From assembly GCA_963682025.1 (NCBI GenBank), contig OY821517.1, positions 105,948,972-106,012,971 on the forward strand: a stretch of DNA of 64,000 bases. The letters are read 5' to 3'. Shown here one piece after another: positions 10,380 through 21,754 of the stretch. The translations under genes were made by a program, and so were the position numbers. Each line of letters starts with the position of its first letter. The first letter of the stretch is position 1. A model generated the notes under the pieces. It worked only from the letters and a program-made list of their open reading frames with translations. It was not told the DNA's origin and made no database searches. Source of the DNA: Cordilura impudica (Eukaryota; Arthropoda; Insecta; Diptera; Scathophagidae).

Positions 10380-10948
10380 AGGTATGTTACATACCTTCAG
10401 AAAGTTTAGTTTGTCTAGTTTCTCAGTATAAGTTTTATTTGTAAGGTTTTACACACAAATAGGAAAAAAATCAAAATAGTGCATTTGTGCAAAATTGAAA
10501 AACCGTTGTCTTGAGTTACAAAACATTTATTTTGATAGATATCCCACTCCCATCCCACTAAGCGACCAAAAAGCTCTTAAAGGAAAAATCCTAAGCTTTC
10601 TTATGAAAAAAAAAAAAAAGCCCTTTTTGAAAAAAAAGGCAAAAAATGCTTTAATTTAGCAAAAAAAAAAAGTCTACAAGGTCCGAAATATTGAAGAAAT
10701 AGCTATCTAAACTCTTTAGGAGAAAATTTTCTAAGAACAATAGGTAATAAGTTACAGGGATGAGAAAAAAACACCTGTTTGGCCAAAATGTCAAATTTTG
10801 ATCCCCCTCTAACTCAGAGAAATCTGGACCGATCTTGTTGAAAAATTGTGTCTAAACTACTATCCAATAGGACTAACCTTGGTGCAAATTTCATCCCGAT
10901 CGGAAGACATCGGTTTCAAAAGTTGGTGCACTTGACATGAAATCCCCC
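10380..10948 (-). repeat. Right terminal inverted repeat of long-TIR transposon 1
   Basis: Reverse complement of 8141-8737, about 28 bp shorter owing to shorter homopolymer runs and small deletions. Inner edge GGTATGTTACATACC at about 10381; outer edge CATGAAATCCCCC followed by ATAT. An apparent open frame across 10860-11066 is only TIR sequence. Confidence 0.9.
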
Positions 10949-11124
10949 ATATAGTATAACTTCTCGAGAGGTGCAGAAATTGCAAATTATTTTCAAAGGC
11001 ATCAAAAATGTAGGTTAGAAAATAAAAAAAGAGAGATTTAATTACAGAGATTAGTAGGTATTTCATTTATTATAAAGCAAGAGATGTTTTTAGAGATATT
11101 GGCTGCTCAACATTTTAGATGCTA

Positions 11125-12404
11125 AAGGGTGATTTTTTAAGAGCTATAGGAAAGTTTTCGAAAAAAAAAACACATAAAATTCAGAAAAATGCATGAAATC
11201 TTTATTTGAATTGATAGTACGGTCCATATGATTTAATGTTGGAAGATTATTTCATGCAAATCTTGACCGTGACTGCGCCTCAAATGGTCCATCCGCTTAG
11301 CCCAATTTTGGCATACTTCTTCAAACATTTCGGCCGGTATCTCACGAATAAATGCTTCAATGTTGTCTTCCAATGCGTCAATTGAAGCGGGATTGTCCGT
11401 ATAGACATGAGCTTTAACAAAACCCCACAAAAAATAGTCTAAAGGCGTTAAATCGCACGATCTAGGCGCCCAATTGACCGGTCCCGAACGTGAAATAAAA
11501 TGTTCACCGAACTCGCCTCTCAATAAGTCCATTGTTGCGCGTGCTGTGTGGCATGTGGCACCGTGTTGTTGAATCCACATGTCATGCAAGTCAAGCTCTT
11601 GCATTTCGGGCAAACAAAAGTTGGATATCATCTCTCGGTAGCGCTCACCATTCACAGTTACGTTACGATTCGCATCATCTTTGAAGAAGTACGGTCCAAT
11701 GATGCCACCAGCCCATAAACCGCACCAAACTGTGACTTTTTCTGGATGCATTGGTAGCTCTTCCAATGCTTCTGACTGATATTCTCTCCAAAATCGACAA
11801 TTCTGCTTATTCTCGTCGCTGAACACAATTTTTCGGCAAAAAAGTGGATCATCTGCCAACTTTCCAATAGCCCATTCACCAAAAATTCTACGTTGCGGTA
11901 GGTCGTTCGGCTTTACTTCTTGCACCAGCTGTATTTTGAAAGGCTTCACACCTAAATCCTTCCGCAAAATTATCCACGTTGTTGAGTAACAGAGGTCCAA
12001 TTGCTGCGAACGGCGACGAATCGATAATTGATGGTCATCATTAATACTGGCCGATACATCTGCGATATTTTCTTCAGTTCGCACTCTACGTAAGCGTGTT
12101 GGTGGTTTAATGTCCAACAATGTAAATTTGGTGCGAAATTTAGTCACAATAGCCCGAACAGCCGCTTCAGTGGGTCGATTAAACTGACCATAAAATGGAA
12201 GAAGCGCGCGGTGAACTTTCTTAACAGAGCACGCATTTTGATAATAAAATTCAATAACTTGCAAGCGTTGTTCGTTTGTAAGACGATTCATGGTTAAATT
12301 ATAGACCAAACTGAAGATGTTTGACAATGAAACAAAACACGGAACGTGCGTCAGCTGTTTAAACCAGTGTTGCCAAAAATATAATAGCTAAAAAAAACAC
12401 CCTT
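11125..12404 (-). mobile_element. Mariner, DD41D (rosa-type), copy 1
   Basis: 1280 bp between TA dinucleotides (11123-11124 and 12405-12406). Left end AAGGGTGATTTTTTAAGAGC, right end in reverse AAGGGTGTTTTTTTTAGC, so short imperfect TIRs are present. It holds one transposase frame on the minus strand. The ends match those of copy 2 at 36850-38155 (ACGGGTGATTTTTT), so the two belong to related families. Confidence 0.9.
11233..12291 (-). pseudogene. DD41D mariner transposase with two disabling changes
   Basis: 352 codons from the conserved start MNRLTNEQRLQVIEFYYQN; an upstream in-frame ATG at 12327 adds 12 residues unlike copy 2. Helix-turn-helix region RRVRTEENIADVSASI, then RRRSQQLDLCYSTTWIILRKDLG and LVQEVKPNDLPQR. 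The first catalytic Asp lies in VFSDE; directly after it about nine residues (present in copy 2 as AHFWLNGFV) are missing, an in-frame 27-bp deletion. The second catalytic Asp (QQDGATCHTA in copy 2) is His (QQHGATCHTA). The third is in TPLDYFLWG, 41 residues after the second, which defines DD41D. The frame is otherwise open, so the copy is young but catalytically dead. Confidence 0.9.
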
Positions 12405-12579
12405 TAGTTACAAAGTAAATGATTATTTTTTAATATTTATTACAAGGCTTCACAAAGTTAGTTAACGTTAAGTACAATAAATTATATATTTCAAATCATT
12501 CACAATAGTACTTAATTCATTGGAAGTAAACATAAAATTACTGTTATAATATTTTGGATTTGCCAAATTAAGTATAAAA

Positions 12580-12879
12580 AAAAAGAATAAAATATTGATT
12601 TTAAACACAATGCAAAGTGAAAAGTGATAAGAGAGAAATGCAAAGATGATAAAATGCGTTGTGGAACACTTTGCACACTCACTTTGCAGGACAGGGCAAA
12701 GACTTTACAAATAGTGCTAAGTCTTTGCAAAAATTTGCAAAGAGTGCAAAGTCTTTGCAAAAATTTGCTTAATGCAAAGTGAGATTTGCAAAGAATATTG
12801 TGGAACAGAACTTTGCCAAAAAATTCCATTTGATAAGTGAAGAGCTGATACGAGTAAGTTGTTTTGTGGAATAGGGCCC
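12580..12879 (-). mobile_element. PIF/Harbinger-like element, terminal fragment
   Basis: Ends at 12879 with the reverse of GGGCCCTATTCCACAAAACAAC, matching the terminus at 3861. The inner 250 bp repeat TTTGCAAA- and ACTTTGCA-type words in both orientations about ten times. No coding sequence. The other end is not found, so this is a truncated or unpaired end. Confidence 0.5.
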
Positions 12880-14214
12880 AGGTCTAAGAAAACAATTTGA
12901 ATTTTGTCACACGGTCTTATGACTGATGATTATTGCTGAATTTGGATGAATGCATTAACCTATTCTCACTAATATCTATAGATTTTAACAGAACGAATTA
13001 TTTTATTTTTAAAAACGTATTAAAAATTATAAACTAAGGGCCATTAAAATTCCAACTGCTGCTTTGCTAATATGAATTCATGCCAACATATTCTCATACA
13101 GATTATGACACAGTTGTTGTTTTTTATACAAGTGGTTATGAATAGAAAAATTACAACAAATATAAACACTCTTATGAATGAATGAAAAATAGTAAAACTA
13201 TTATCCAATGCAAACATTTTATTCATATCTGCATATTTAGTATTCATGAACATCAAGAGTAACTTAAACATAAAAAATACCATAGAAAGTTGCATTAAGC
13301 ATTTTCGACTCTTAGAACACTGTCCGCATTGTTGAGCTTTTTTGCCATAATTTATATAAATTCGTGTTCTTAGAGGGAAATCTAGTTTTTGTATGGATTT
13401 ATATAGATTGATTTGTATAAATATGGGATAAACAGAGCATTTAAAAAAAAAAAACAAGAAAAAGGGTTAAATTGGGCTAAGCCGGATCTTTAAATCATCT
13501 ATCTACATGGGTTTTACATTTATATTAGTATCTGGACTTATTGCACTATTTATACCAAATGTAAACAAATCATTTAAAAAATTCAACAATTTGATAAACT
13601 TAATACTAAATTATAACAACCAACAAACTGAAATTTTAATATTTTTTAGATGAGTCTCAATATTTTAGGTCATATCTTGGCACAATGATGCCCGACTTTA
13701 TCTCATTTTAAATACCGACCTGCTCGAAATAATGCCAAACAATATTATCATAAGTTTATCCATGTTTTATTTTGTGATTGAGCGTGATTTCAACAGACAT
13801 AAGAAAAGACAGACGCACATATATCGACTCAAGTTTTTATACTTTATGGAGTCGAAAATTAACTTTTCGGATCATTACAAAGGGAATGACAAACTGAGAT
13901 ATATACAATGCTCAGTGGTGTGGACGTTATAAAAATCAAACACCTCTATAAAGACCTAAATTTGAATTATCTATGTCGCAAAAAGTTTACTCGAAAGCCA
14001 GATTAAGGATGAAAAACCTTTTTCAGTATATTTTTCATTCTGCATTACCTTGTTTGTTAATATGGCAGGTTATCTGTATTAAGTATAACAAACTAGACAC
14101 ATTTTTAACCTCCTCAGTATACATACCGGATCCCGGCCATACATTTTAACTAGTTTTGAGGCATGACCAGTTTTGAATACATTAAGAAAAATCCTTCAAT
14201 AATAATCATATCAT
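12880..14214. other. AT-rich sequence, nothing recognised
   Basis: No frame here resembles a protein, and no inverted repeats were noticed. The last part may contain unreadable upstream remains of the Penelope element that begins to be legible at about 14215. Confidence 0.5.
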
Positions 14215-15480
14215 AAGCTTATAACATCAAAAATTATACACAACTAAAAGAAAATTTAAAAAACGTTAAACTTAATGACAAAGAGATTCTAATGTCCTTT
14301 GACATTGTATCTTTGTTCACGAACATTCCGGTATACAGTGCGATAAGAAACATAATGGGCAAATGGACCACATTTAAGAAATTCACAAAAATTCCAAGCT
14401 CAAAACTTATAAAAATCCTCCAGTTCTGTCTTACAGACAACAATTATTTTGTATATAAAAAAAAACATATAATCAAATCTTTGGAATGTCAATGGGCAAC
14501 CCCCCTGCCACCCAGCATTGCTGACATAATTCTCGATAGTCTACTGGATGACGCGTTAGCGGAACTACAGAATAAAAATATTCATTTAAAATACATAGCA
14601 AAATATGTAGATGATATTATAGCCATTGCTTACGAAGAAGACATAAACGATATCCTGACAACTTTTAATAAATACCATAAAAAAAATACAATTCAGCGTA
14701 GAGGTGGAAGAAAACAAAGATCGCGTATCTAGACACAAAACTCCGAAGGGATAACAATACCATTATTTTTAATTGGTACACAAAAGAAGCCTCTTCAGGA
14801 CGACTGATGAATTTTAATATCACTCAACCAAAGAGCCAAATCATAAACACCGCTAAAAACTTTATTTTTCGCGTTTTAAATATTAGTGGTGAAAAAATTT
14901 ACACGAAAAACATTGAAAACATCACTAATACACTAAAAAACAATAGCTTTCCCTTAAAACTCATAAATTTATTAATAGCAAAAACACGCAGATAACTGAA
15001 AAACTGTGATAAACTGAATCCCGACGCTGATAAAACTGACAAACATTTTTTTCAGTGTAAAATATATAACAGGCCTAACTGACAACAAAAATATGAAAAC
15101 AACAATAGAAATGAATAACATAAACTTAGCGTACAAATCTAATACAACTGTCAATACTTTTTTTTTCTAATGTTAAGGATCCAATAGACAAAAACCAACG
15201 CAACAACATTGTCTACGAAATACAATCAATGTAAGGGTAATGACTATCAAACATGTGATTTAGTATTCATATGAACAACAAAGCGAGCATTGGAGACGAG
15301 ATTGGGGGAACATAAACAAGACATCATGAAAAAGAAAGAGACAACTGCAACAAAGAAAATATTAAGAAGAAAAGGTATATGACAGAAAGTTTACGTATCC
15401 AAAAAACAAAGAAAAAACAATGAATTTGAAGGAAGATACAGATGGAATAAGCGTAAATTATATAGTTGCACTACACTAAA
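14215..15480 (+). pseudogene. Penelope-like retroelement, reverse transcriptase and GIY-YIG remains
   Basis: Becomes readable at IKNYTQLKENLKNVKLNDKE and then SFDIVSLFTNIPV, the palm motif A of Penelope-type reverse transcriptases (SFDVVSLFTNIP). It goes on with LQFCLTDNNYFVYK, CQWATPLPPSIADIILDSLL and YIAKYVDDIIAIAYEEDI, the catalytic Y-V-D-D box, which is intact. The frame shifts near 14700 (DTKLRRDNNTIIFNWYTKE follows) and again near 14995. 15050-15470 shows C-terminal remains: LGEHKQDIMKKKETT, then ESLRIQKTK and TMNLKEDTDG, the end of the GIY-YIG nuclease. Length and order fit the family, minus the N-terminus. Multiple shifts and stops make it dead. Confidence 0.8.
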
Positions 15481-15667
15481 TCAGCTGTGAATTATTTATA
15501 AGTTGCGGTGTCCTTAAATTATATACAATTTATGTTTTAATGTTGTTATAAACCTTAAATATAGTGCAGTTTAATGCTAAAAGATTAATTTTACTGTAAG
15601 TCCCAATCTGCTTTTTGGTGTGTTATTGTAATAAAATAACGCTTTTCCTTGTAATTAAAATAGACAA

Positions 15668-16277
15668 AACAAGTAAGAAATTGTAGTTGGTCTACACCGA
15701 CTATACGATACCCTATACCATGGTTTAGAGACCATATCTCTTCGGTCCAACTAATTCGATAAAGAAAATAAGCATAAACCAAATTTGAGTGGCATTGTTA
15801 TTAATTTTTTTGGCTGCAGATATGAAAAAGTTCATACCGTATGCTAAATTTATATGGGGACTAGGTCGATATATGGACCGATACTGACCGTATTTGGTAA
15901 AGTCACTTATATTTTTAAAAAATATAGGTGTCATTTGTATGGGGACTAGCTCTGAACATGTAGCGAATTTCACCAATTTCAATAGCGTTTATCCTAGGGC
16001 CGGTAGAAGCTTATATACCAAATTTCATCAAAATATATTCATATTTACGACCTGTATTTTGATTACAAGGTTTACGTGGACACACAGACGGACGGACGGA
16101 CAGACGGACGGACGGACAGACGGACGGACGGACGGACGGACGGACATCGCTAAATCGACTCAGAAAGTGATTCTGAGTATAATAAAAGATGGGTCTAGGT
16201 CAAATATTTTTTGTAGTTACAAACAGCAGCACAAAGTCATTATACTCAAAGCAAATGGCGGTATAGGGAATAAAAAA
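15668..16277 (+). mobile_element. DINE-like repeat copy b
   Basis: Starts AACAAGTAAGAAATTG with a degraded palindrome (TTGGTCTACACCGAC), carries the longest (GGAC)n tract of all copies (16086-16144, with GGACA interruptions) and ends GGTATAGGGAATAAAAAA. Some 150 bp are missing from the centre relative to copies a, c and l. The open frame 15894-16286 is repeat sequence. Confidence 0.85.
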
Positions 16278-16489
16278 CCATTATGAAGTCAACAATAAAT
16301 ATTGACGAAACGTTGGTATAAAATATGTAATAAAAATCTTTTATTTACATTAAAACCTTAGGTCAAATTTAGCTCAAACAATTAAACTACTAGAAAACTA
16401 TTAAAAAAAATAACAGAAAAATCCTTCAATAATGTTTATCTCCAATAAGTTTGGAGTAACATAACGGTTTGTTTTGAATCCTAAGGGTG
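16278..16489. other. Short intergenic stretch, nothing recognised
   Basis: AT-rich, no repeat or frame of note. Confidence 0.5.
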
Positions 16490-16870
16490 TCCCAAAATTG
16501 GTTAGTAAAGTGTTCGCAACCGCAGCAAAAACAGAAGCTCACAGATGACAATTTAGGCTAAGTAAAAATATAGCACTACACGATAGAGCAACGCGTTTTC
16601 ATTGTTGGAGAGATCGTCAACTGTGAAGATAGTAATTGAAAAATTCAGACAGACTGGGTCAACTGGTGATGCTAAGCTCAAAGGCCATCCAAAAACAAGC
16701 CATTTAGATGTAAATATCGAAACAGTGGTGATAAAATTGTTGGTGATAGTCTAGAAACAGAAATTCTTTCAAGAATCTCTCTACAGCGTATACTCACTAA
16801 AGATTTGAGTCTCCACACTCATAAAGTTCAATTGACACTAAAACTGAAGCCCAATGGCACAGCAAAGATA
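16490..16870 (+). pseudogene. Tc1/mariner transposase, N-terminal fragment
   Basis: In shifting frames the + strand reads STVKIVIEKFRQTGSTGDAK, GHPKTSHLDVNIETV, ILSRISLQRILTKDLSLHTH and KVQLTLKLKPN. This is the paired helix-turn-helix of a Tc1/mariner transposase (R-T-I/V-x-x-F-x-x-T-G-S-x-x-D, G-R-P-R/K, S-L-Q-R-I-L-x-K-D-L, K-x-Q-L-x-x-x-L-K-P). No catalytic domain follows; sequence passes into Helitron-like repeats at about 16905. Distinct from the two DD41D copies. Confidence 0.65.
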
Positions 16871-16904
16871 CTTCGTTGAATATTATAATATTATAATACA
16901 CACA

Positions 16905-17470
16905 AACTAAACTTTTAATGTCATAGACATATATTGAGCACTATGGAGCACAAGGAGACCTTTGCAAATTTGTGTGAAGTCTCCTATTAATAAGGTTTGT
17001 AGCCATGCCGAAAATAGGCGGAATAGGATTAGTAATATATCTCGAGTACTATGACATAGACAGTTTTGCAAATTTGACACCCTCCATACAAAGTAAATAT
17101 TAAATTTCATATATCTGGAGTACTGTAATATTGAGAGCCTTAGAACTTTGCGTGACCTCACAAGTGCCACCGCCCATACAAAGAAAATATATATCATATA
17201 ACTCATGTACTATAAAAAGGAAGGCCTTGACAGTTTGTACGAAACCATCAGACATTAATGTGAGTAGTCAGATAAAAAATGGGTGGGAAAAGATTTGTGG
17301 GCGTGGCACATCATATACAAAAACTTGAAGTGTTACGAAAGCAAGAGTCTTGAAACTTTTCGCAAGTACATTAATTACCAATGTGAATATTCATGGAAAA
17401 TGTGAGAGGAATGGCCAAATTCAAAAATCGGCTAAATCTATAGGATAAACTTGTCAAATTCTATTCTAAA
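16905..17470 (+). mobile_element. Helitron family D internal repeats (fragment)
   Basis: Three or four degenerate units of ~140 bp sharing GTGGGCGTGGCAC, CTCCATACAAAG and CATATATCTGGAGTACT, the same units found in the Helitron at 22566-23179. Neither terminus is clear here. Confidence 0.45.
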
Positions 17471-19035
17471 TTTAAGGCCAAGCGTTAAGTGTTCTTATGG
17501 CCTCCAGAGAAGGAACGCCGAAAAATTTTATAATTTTTGCACCGAATGAAAAAACAAGAAATATTGAAATAAAAAAATATAAAAAAATATAAAATAAATA
17601 AAATAAGATATTTTAATTGCACAGTAAATACTTCGTAGGAACAATTTATTATGAAAACATACATTATCAATAAGTCTAGGTAAGTCGTACTAAAGCACGA
17701 CAGGGCAGTTTAATATAAAAATGATTTTGAAAATGTTCGGCATCCATTCAATTGAGTTACGCACATCCGATGTCGATTTATTGGTAATTGTAAGTTGCTG
17801 AACTTAACGTTTGGTTAGGTCGGCTTGGAGTGGCGGACCACTATGAAATGAGTATATTGGAAAGCCATTGTCATTTGAAGAAGTGACCCATAATGAAGGT
17901 GTGTTAAACCACTCGCATTCCTTTATAAATTCTGCCACATTTCCCAGTGATTAAGATTAATATAACATCATGATGATGCCTTCATGATTTATTGATTTAT
18001 CATTTAATGCTGAGTTTACTCTTCTTGGTAATACAACCAATAGTACTAATTATAATTTATTCCAAAGTTGTGTACAACATAAACAGTAAACATGTATTTG
18101 TATGTAGGAATTCATGCAAAACAATAATTAATAACTATATGTGATCAGCTTTATACATCATTTTAAAAACGTTCTCATTAACTTCATATATTTGAGTAAG
18201 TGTTATTATATCTTTCTTTATAAGTGAATTAGCAACTTTTCTATTGAAACTTTTCCAAATTCAGAAAATTCTATGGAAATCTTTTAAAAAAAAATACTCA
18301 CTTCAAAAACTGCATTTCAATTATTGTTAAACCCATGTCGATAGTGTTAGTTTGTCTGAAAAATATTTAATAGCAGTTGCAAGCAACAAATTTGTGAATT
18401 ATGTGTAAACTGAGGTCAATCCGGTAGTTAACACACCCAGACTAGTGGTTTGGCACATTCAAACAGTTGCGAAAAAACCCAACATTTAATGTTTTAACAA
18501 TAAAAGTGCTGCTACATAACAATAGTCAAGAACAACAAGAAAAGAACATATTTAAAGAAACCAAAACTAAAATACGTAATAAAAAGATCAATTAAGAAAG
18601 GAGTGTTACCAATTAAATTTGAATTTACTTAAGCAAGAGCAAATTCTCGAATTTACAAGGGAATGCTCATTTTTAGGAAACTAGCAAATGCGTTCAAACT
18701 TGTGCATATTTTTTCTTATCGGTGTAAAAAAAAGAGGGTAGAAAATCTCGTGTTTTTAATTTTCTTAAAAATTTTAACAATAATTTAATAATAATTTTTA
18801 ATAATTTGTGATGCATTGCGTTAAGATGTATAGGTTTTTTATGAAACTTTTAATATAGACTGGGAGGTATATTGCCAAAAAAAAATGTTAAAGAAATATT
18901 AAAATATTGTTACCATTCATTCACAATTTTAGAGGTAATTCAGGAAACTAATTTCGGCTTTTAAAAGGTATATGCATACTGAGAAAATAAACCATATTTG
19001 GAATATAGAGTACTGGATATAGATATTTTAAAAAT
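17471..19035. other. AT-rich sequence, nothing recognised
   Basis: About 1.5 kb with no supported gene, repeat or structure. 18320-18560 is somewhat less AT-biased but every frame is closed. Confidence 0.55.
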
Positions 19036-19720
19036 ATGTCACGTGGCAAAGAGTTAACCTCAAGAGAACAGTCTGATATGTCATGTTATCGTTATGAAGG
19101 ATTGACAAGAGAAGTGAAGTATATATATATATATATATATATTTATATTTATTTATTCCTGCGAGGAACATAGGGCCACAAATGTGTGTAGTCATTAATT
19201 ACCTAAATTCACGGGAAGAAAATCTAAATGAGAAGGAAGTCAACACTAGCAAACAGAAATTTTCGGAAAATCAAACGTTTAGCTGTAGCTGTTAACCAAG
19301 CTCTTTCTCCAGGTAATGTTATAATATCCTGAATTTATATATCACCAAGAGACGTTTAGACACGCACATAATAATTTGGATTACACCAAACGTATACCCA
19401 AACCAAAGCTTTACATAAGAATGCCAAATTGGCATTCCCAAAAAACTACCCGTCTTTGGGCTGCGGAATAGGCCTCGGTCATTTTTTCCGTCGAACAAAA
19501 ATTAAATTAAGACGGCACCAATGGATTTCAGAATTACTGACTTAGTAAAAATTTTAAGAACGATGAGAGAATGTCAAGAAATATTGGTGGGGGATCACTA
19601 ATAATATGGGCTACAATATCTGTCACGAGAAGGACCACTATATGTTCTATACAGAGCTTCTCGAGCAAGTACTTAACAATTTAGGTGAAGAGTTCCAAGA
19701 CAATTAAGACCTTCTTATAT
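19036..19720 (+). pseudogene. Tc1-like (Tc3-type) transposase remains
   Basis: MSRGKELTSREQSDMSCYRY at 19036 is a typical Tc3-type transposase start. An AT microsatellite (19121-19141) then interrupts it. Downstream, in several frames, come VVINYLNSREEN, SPRDVQTRTO-like text around 19350 (ITKRRLDTHI), then PMDFRITDL and ERMSRNIGGGSLIIWATIS, the family's G-G-G-S-x-x-V-W-G-A block after the first catalytic Asp. Many lesions. The C-terminal third is missing or unreadable before the DINE-like copy at 19804. Confidence 0.65.
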
Positions 19721-19803
19721 TGGCCTTTATTGGCCAGTCTGCAGTCCTAATTTAAATCGAAAAAAAATTTATGGGCGTTTTTATCAAGTTTTTCTCAATG
19801 GAA

Positions 19804-20586
19804 AACAAATAAGAAAATTATAGCCGGTCTAGACCGACTATACGATACCCTATACCATGCGTTTAGAAACCCTATCTCTTAGGCCCAACTAACTGGACAT
19901 TGAAAATAAGCAAAAACCAAATTTGAGGGGGATTTTTATTAATTTTTTTGGCTGCAGATATGAAAAAGTTCATATCGGATGCTATATCTATAAAGGGACT
20001 AGGTCCAAAAATGGACCGATCCTGATCATGTTTGTGTAAAGTCTCTTGTATTTTGCAAAAATATGTACAAACAAAATTTGAGATGAATCAGTGCAATATT
20101 TTTGTTTTTTAATAGATTTAAGTGAAGATCGGGAAGCAGCTCTATATGGGGTCAAAGGCATCATTTTTGGACTACTCATTAGTGGATGTAATGAACGCAT
20201 AAAAACCCAATTTGAGTAAGATCTATATGACAATTTGGATCTTATGGCAATTTATGTCGATTTCATATGGGTAATTTGTATGGGGGCTAGGTCTGAACAT
20301 GGACCGATTCTCACCAATTTCAATAGCGTTCATCCCATGGCCGATAAAAGCTTATATACCAAATTTCATCAAAATATATTCATATTTGCGACCTGCAGTT
20401 TGATTACAAGCTTTACATGGACACACAGACGGACGGACGGACGGACGGACATTGTTAAATCAACTCAGAAAGTGATTCTGATTCGATCGGTATAATTAAA
20501 GATGGGTCTAGGTCAAATATTTTTGGTTGTTACAAACAGCAGCACAAAGTCATTATACCCAAACCACATAGTGGTATAGGGTATAA
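19804..20586 (+). mobile_element. DINE-like repeat copy c (full length)
   Basis: Palindrome at about 19820-19843 (first arm TATAGCCGGTCT, one change), (GGAC)n at 20428-20449, end GGTATAGGGTATAA. It shares with copy l (52471) the diagnostic AAAGG(G/A)ACTAGGTCCAAAAATGG, GGGGTCAAAG and a TCAACTCAGAAAGTG tail, so c and l form one young subfamily. Confidence 0.9.
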
Positions 20587-21049
20587 CAATATGAAAACAT
20601 CAAAACGAATAAAATAATCCAAAATGAGAAAAAAACGATTAATATATTATGGATTTAAAAAAAAATTTAAGTTAAATTTAAATTTAATTTTAATTTTAAT
20701 TTTAATTTTAATTTTAATTTAAATATAAATTTAAATTTTCTTTATTTTTTTGTTGATAAAATGCGTTTTTCCTAACATAAAAAAGTTCCATGTCTGTATG
20801 ATCAATATTGCATAAAATCTTTTCGAGTAATTCAATATAAAATTATGGTCTTACAATTAGTTCCTCCAGTGTATAATTCAAGAATTAATATATAGCGATA
20901 ATAAAATGTTATCTTTAAAACAAAATATATATTAATTACATCTGATGAGTAGTTCCTGGGATTATATAACTATAAATCATTTTATGAAAATTTTGAATAC
21001 ATTTCTTAGTTCGATAAGAGATAATGTTCCACGGAGAGTCTGCATTTTC
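20587..21049. other. AT-rich sequence with (AATTTT)n tract
   Basis: Six or seven AATTTT-type units at about 20672-20722. Otherwise nothing recognised. Confidence 0.6.
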
Positions 21050-21340
21050 GGTGCATTTTCAGAGCTAGTCTCCATACAAATGACCCCTATGAAGTCGACT
21101 TAAATTACCATAAGATCGAAATTATCATATAGATCTCGGTCAATTTTTGTTTGTGTGTATTTATTGCATCTATTAATCAGTAGCCCAAAAACAAACCCTG
21201 TATGACAATAGTTAGTCAACCCCCTTATAAAGCTTCTACCCGATCTTCACTTAAATCTAACTTCTGAGTCCACACGATAATAAAATATGGGTCCACGTCA
21301 AATATTTTTGGTTGTTACAAACCTCAGGACAAACTTTACA
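21050..21340 (-). mobile_element. DINE-like repeat copy d (rearranged fragment)
   Basis: Two joined pieces of the repeat: 21060-21270 matches the centre in the minus orientation (CCATACAAATGACCCCTATG, CCCGATCTTCACTTAAATCT), then 21270-21340 matches the other end in the plus orientation (ATGGGTCCACGTCAAATATT). An internal inversion or two deletions explain it. Confidence 0.7.
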
Positions 21341-21393
21341 CTTTTCTGCAATCGCACTTTTTAAATCCCTTTTCAGTTTTGATTTATAATCTA

Positions 21394-21747
21394 CTAGCAG
21401 ATTCCAGAGCTCGAAATTCGAGTGCAATTTCTAGGCAACTTTATTTTTCAACTTAGCCAATTCTCAAACCAACACTATTATTGTGAACGAAGAAAACAAA
21501 CTCATTAACAAACACATCAACATATTTAATAAACACACACATAGCATATGTATAATTTTTTGTATGTATAAGTAGCAACTTTAAATGCAATTTACTCAAA
21601 ATAAAGCAAAAAAATTAAAATCTGTAAATCTGGTGAACAGCTAAAAAGAAATACCTTTCAAATAATATACGTTTGGTCAAAATCGGGATAAAATGGTAAA
21701 ACAAAACATCGGTAACAAGTAATCGCCTAGCCTATTAATATTATAGA
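21394..21747 (-). mobile_element. Non-autonomous Helitron, family B
   Basis: Same ends as the 4656 copy: + strand CTAGCAGATTCCAG plus hairpin AGCTCGAA-A-TTCGAGT on the left, ATTAATATTATAGA on the right, between A and T. 354 bp. Followed within 8 bp by DINE-like copy e. Confidence 0.85.
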
Positions 21748-21754
21748 TATATAT

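Larger units (their letters stand above)
8141..10948 (+). mobile_element. Long-TIR DNA transposon 1 (4-bp ATAT target duplication; Sola-like candidate)
   Basis: 2808 bp bounded by GGGGGATTTCATGTCAAG and its exact reverse complement, with ATAT on each side (8137-8140, 10949-10952). The TIRs are unusually long, 8141 to about 8737 and about 10380 to 10948. Between them is the C-terminal half of a transposase-like protein. It matches a second element at 24974-27949, which keeps the N-terminal half and has the same ATAT duplication. The 4-bp duplication, long TIRs and cysteine-rich protein fit the Sola superfamily best among those I know; that is inference. The left ATAT lies in an AT repeat, so here the duplication alone proves nothing. 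Confidence 0.8.

Noticed and set aside
8141..10948. LTR retrotransposon or provirus as explanation for the long terminal repeats
   Set aside because: The repeats are inverted, not direct, and no gag/pol or primer-binding site is present.
12512..12829. 105-codon minus-strand frame with repeated L-Q-R-L-x-T/C-L-C-K-F
   Set aside because: Caused by the repeated TTTGCAAA/ACTTTGCA words of the Harbinger end.
13044..13457. 137-codon minus-strand frame, hydrophobic
   Set aside because: Starts in an A-run, low-complexity Phe/Ile composition from AT-rich DNA, no family and no splice context.
20235..20495. Open frames of the MDLMAIYVDF..RTDGRTD type (also 1656, 15894, 22211, 44164, 49374, 52901)
   Set aside because: They recur in every DINE-like copy, run through the (GTCC)n microsatellite and are the repeat's own conserved text in translation. 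No evidence of selection for coding.
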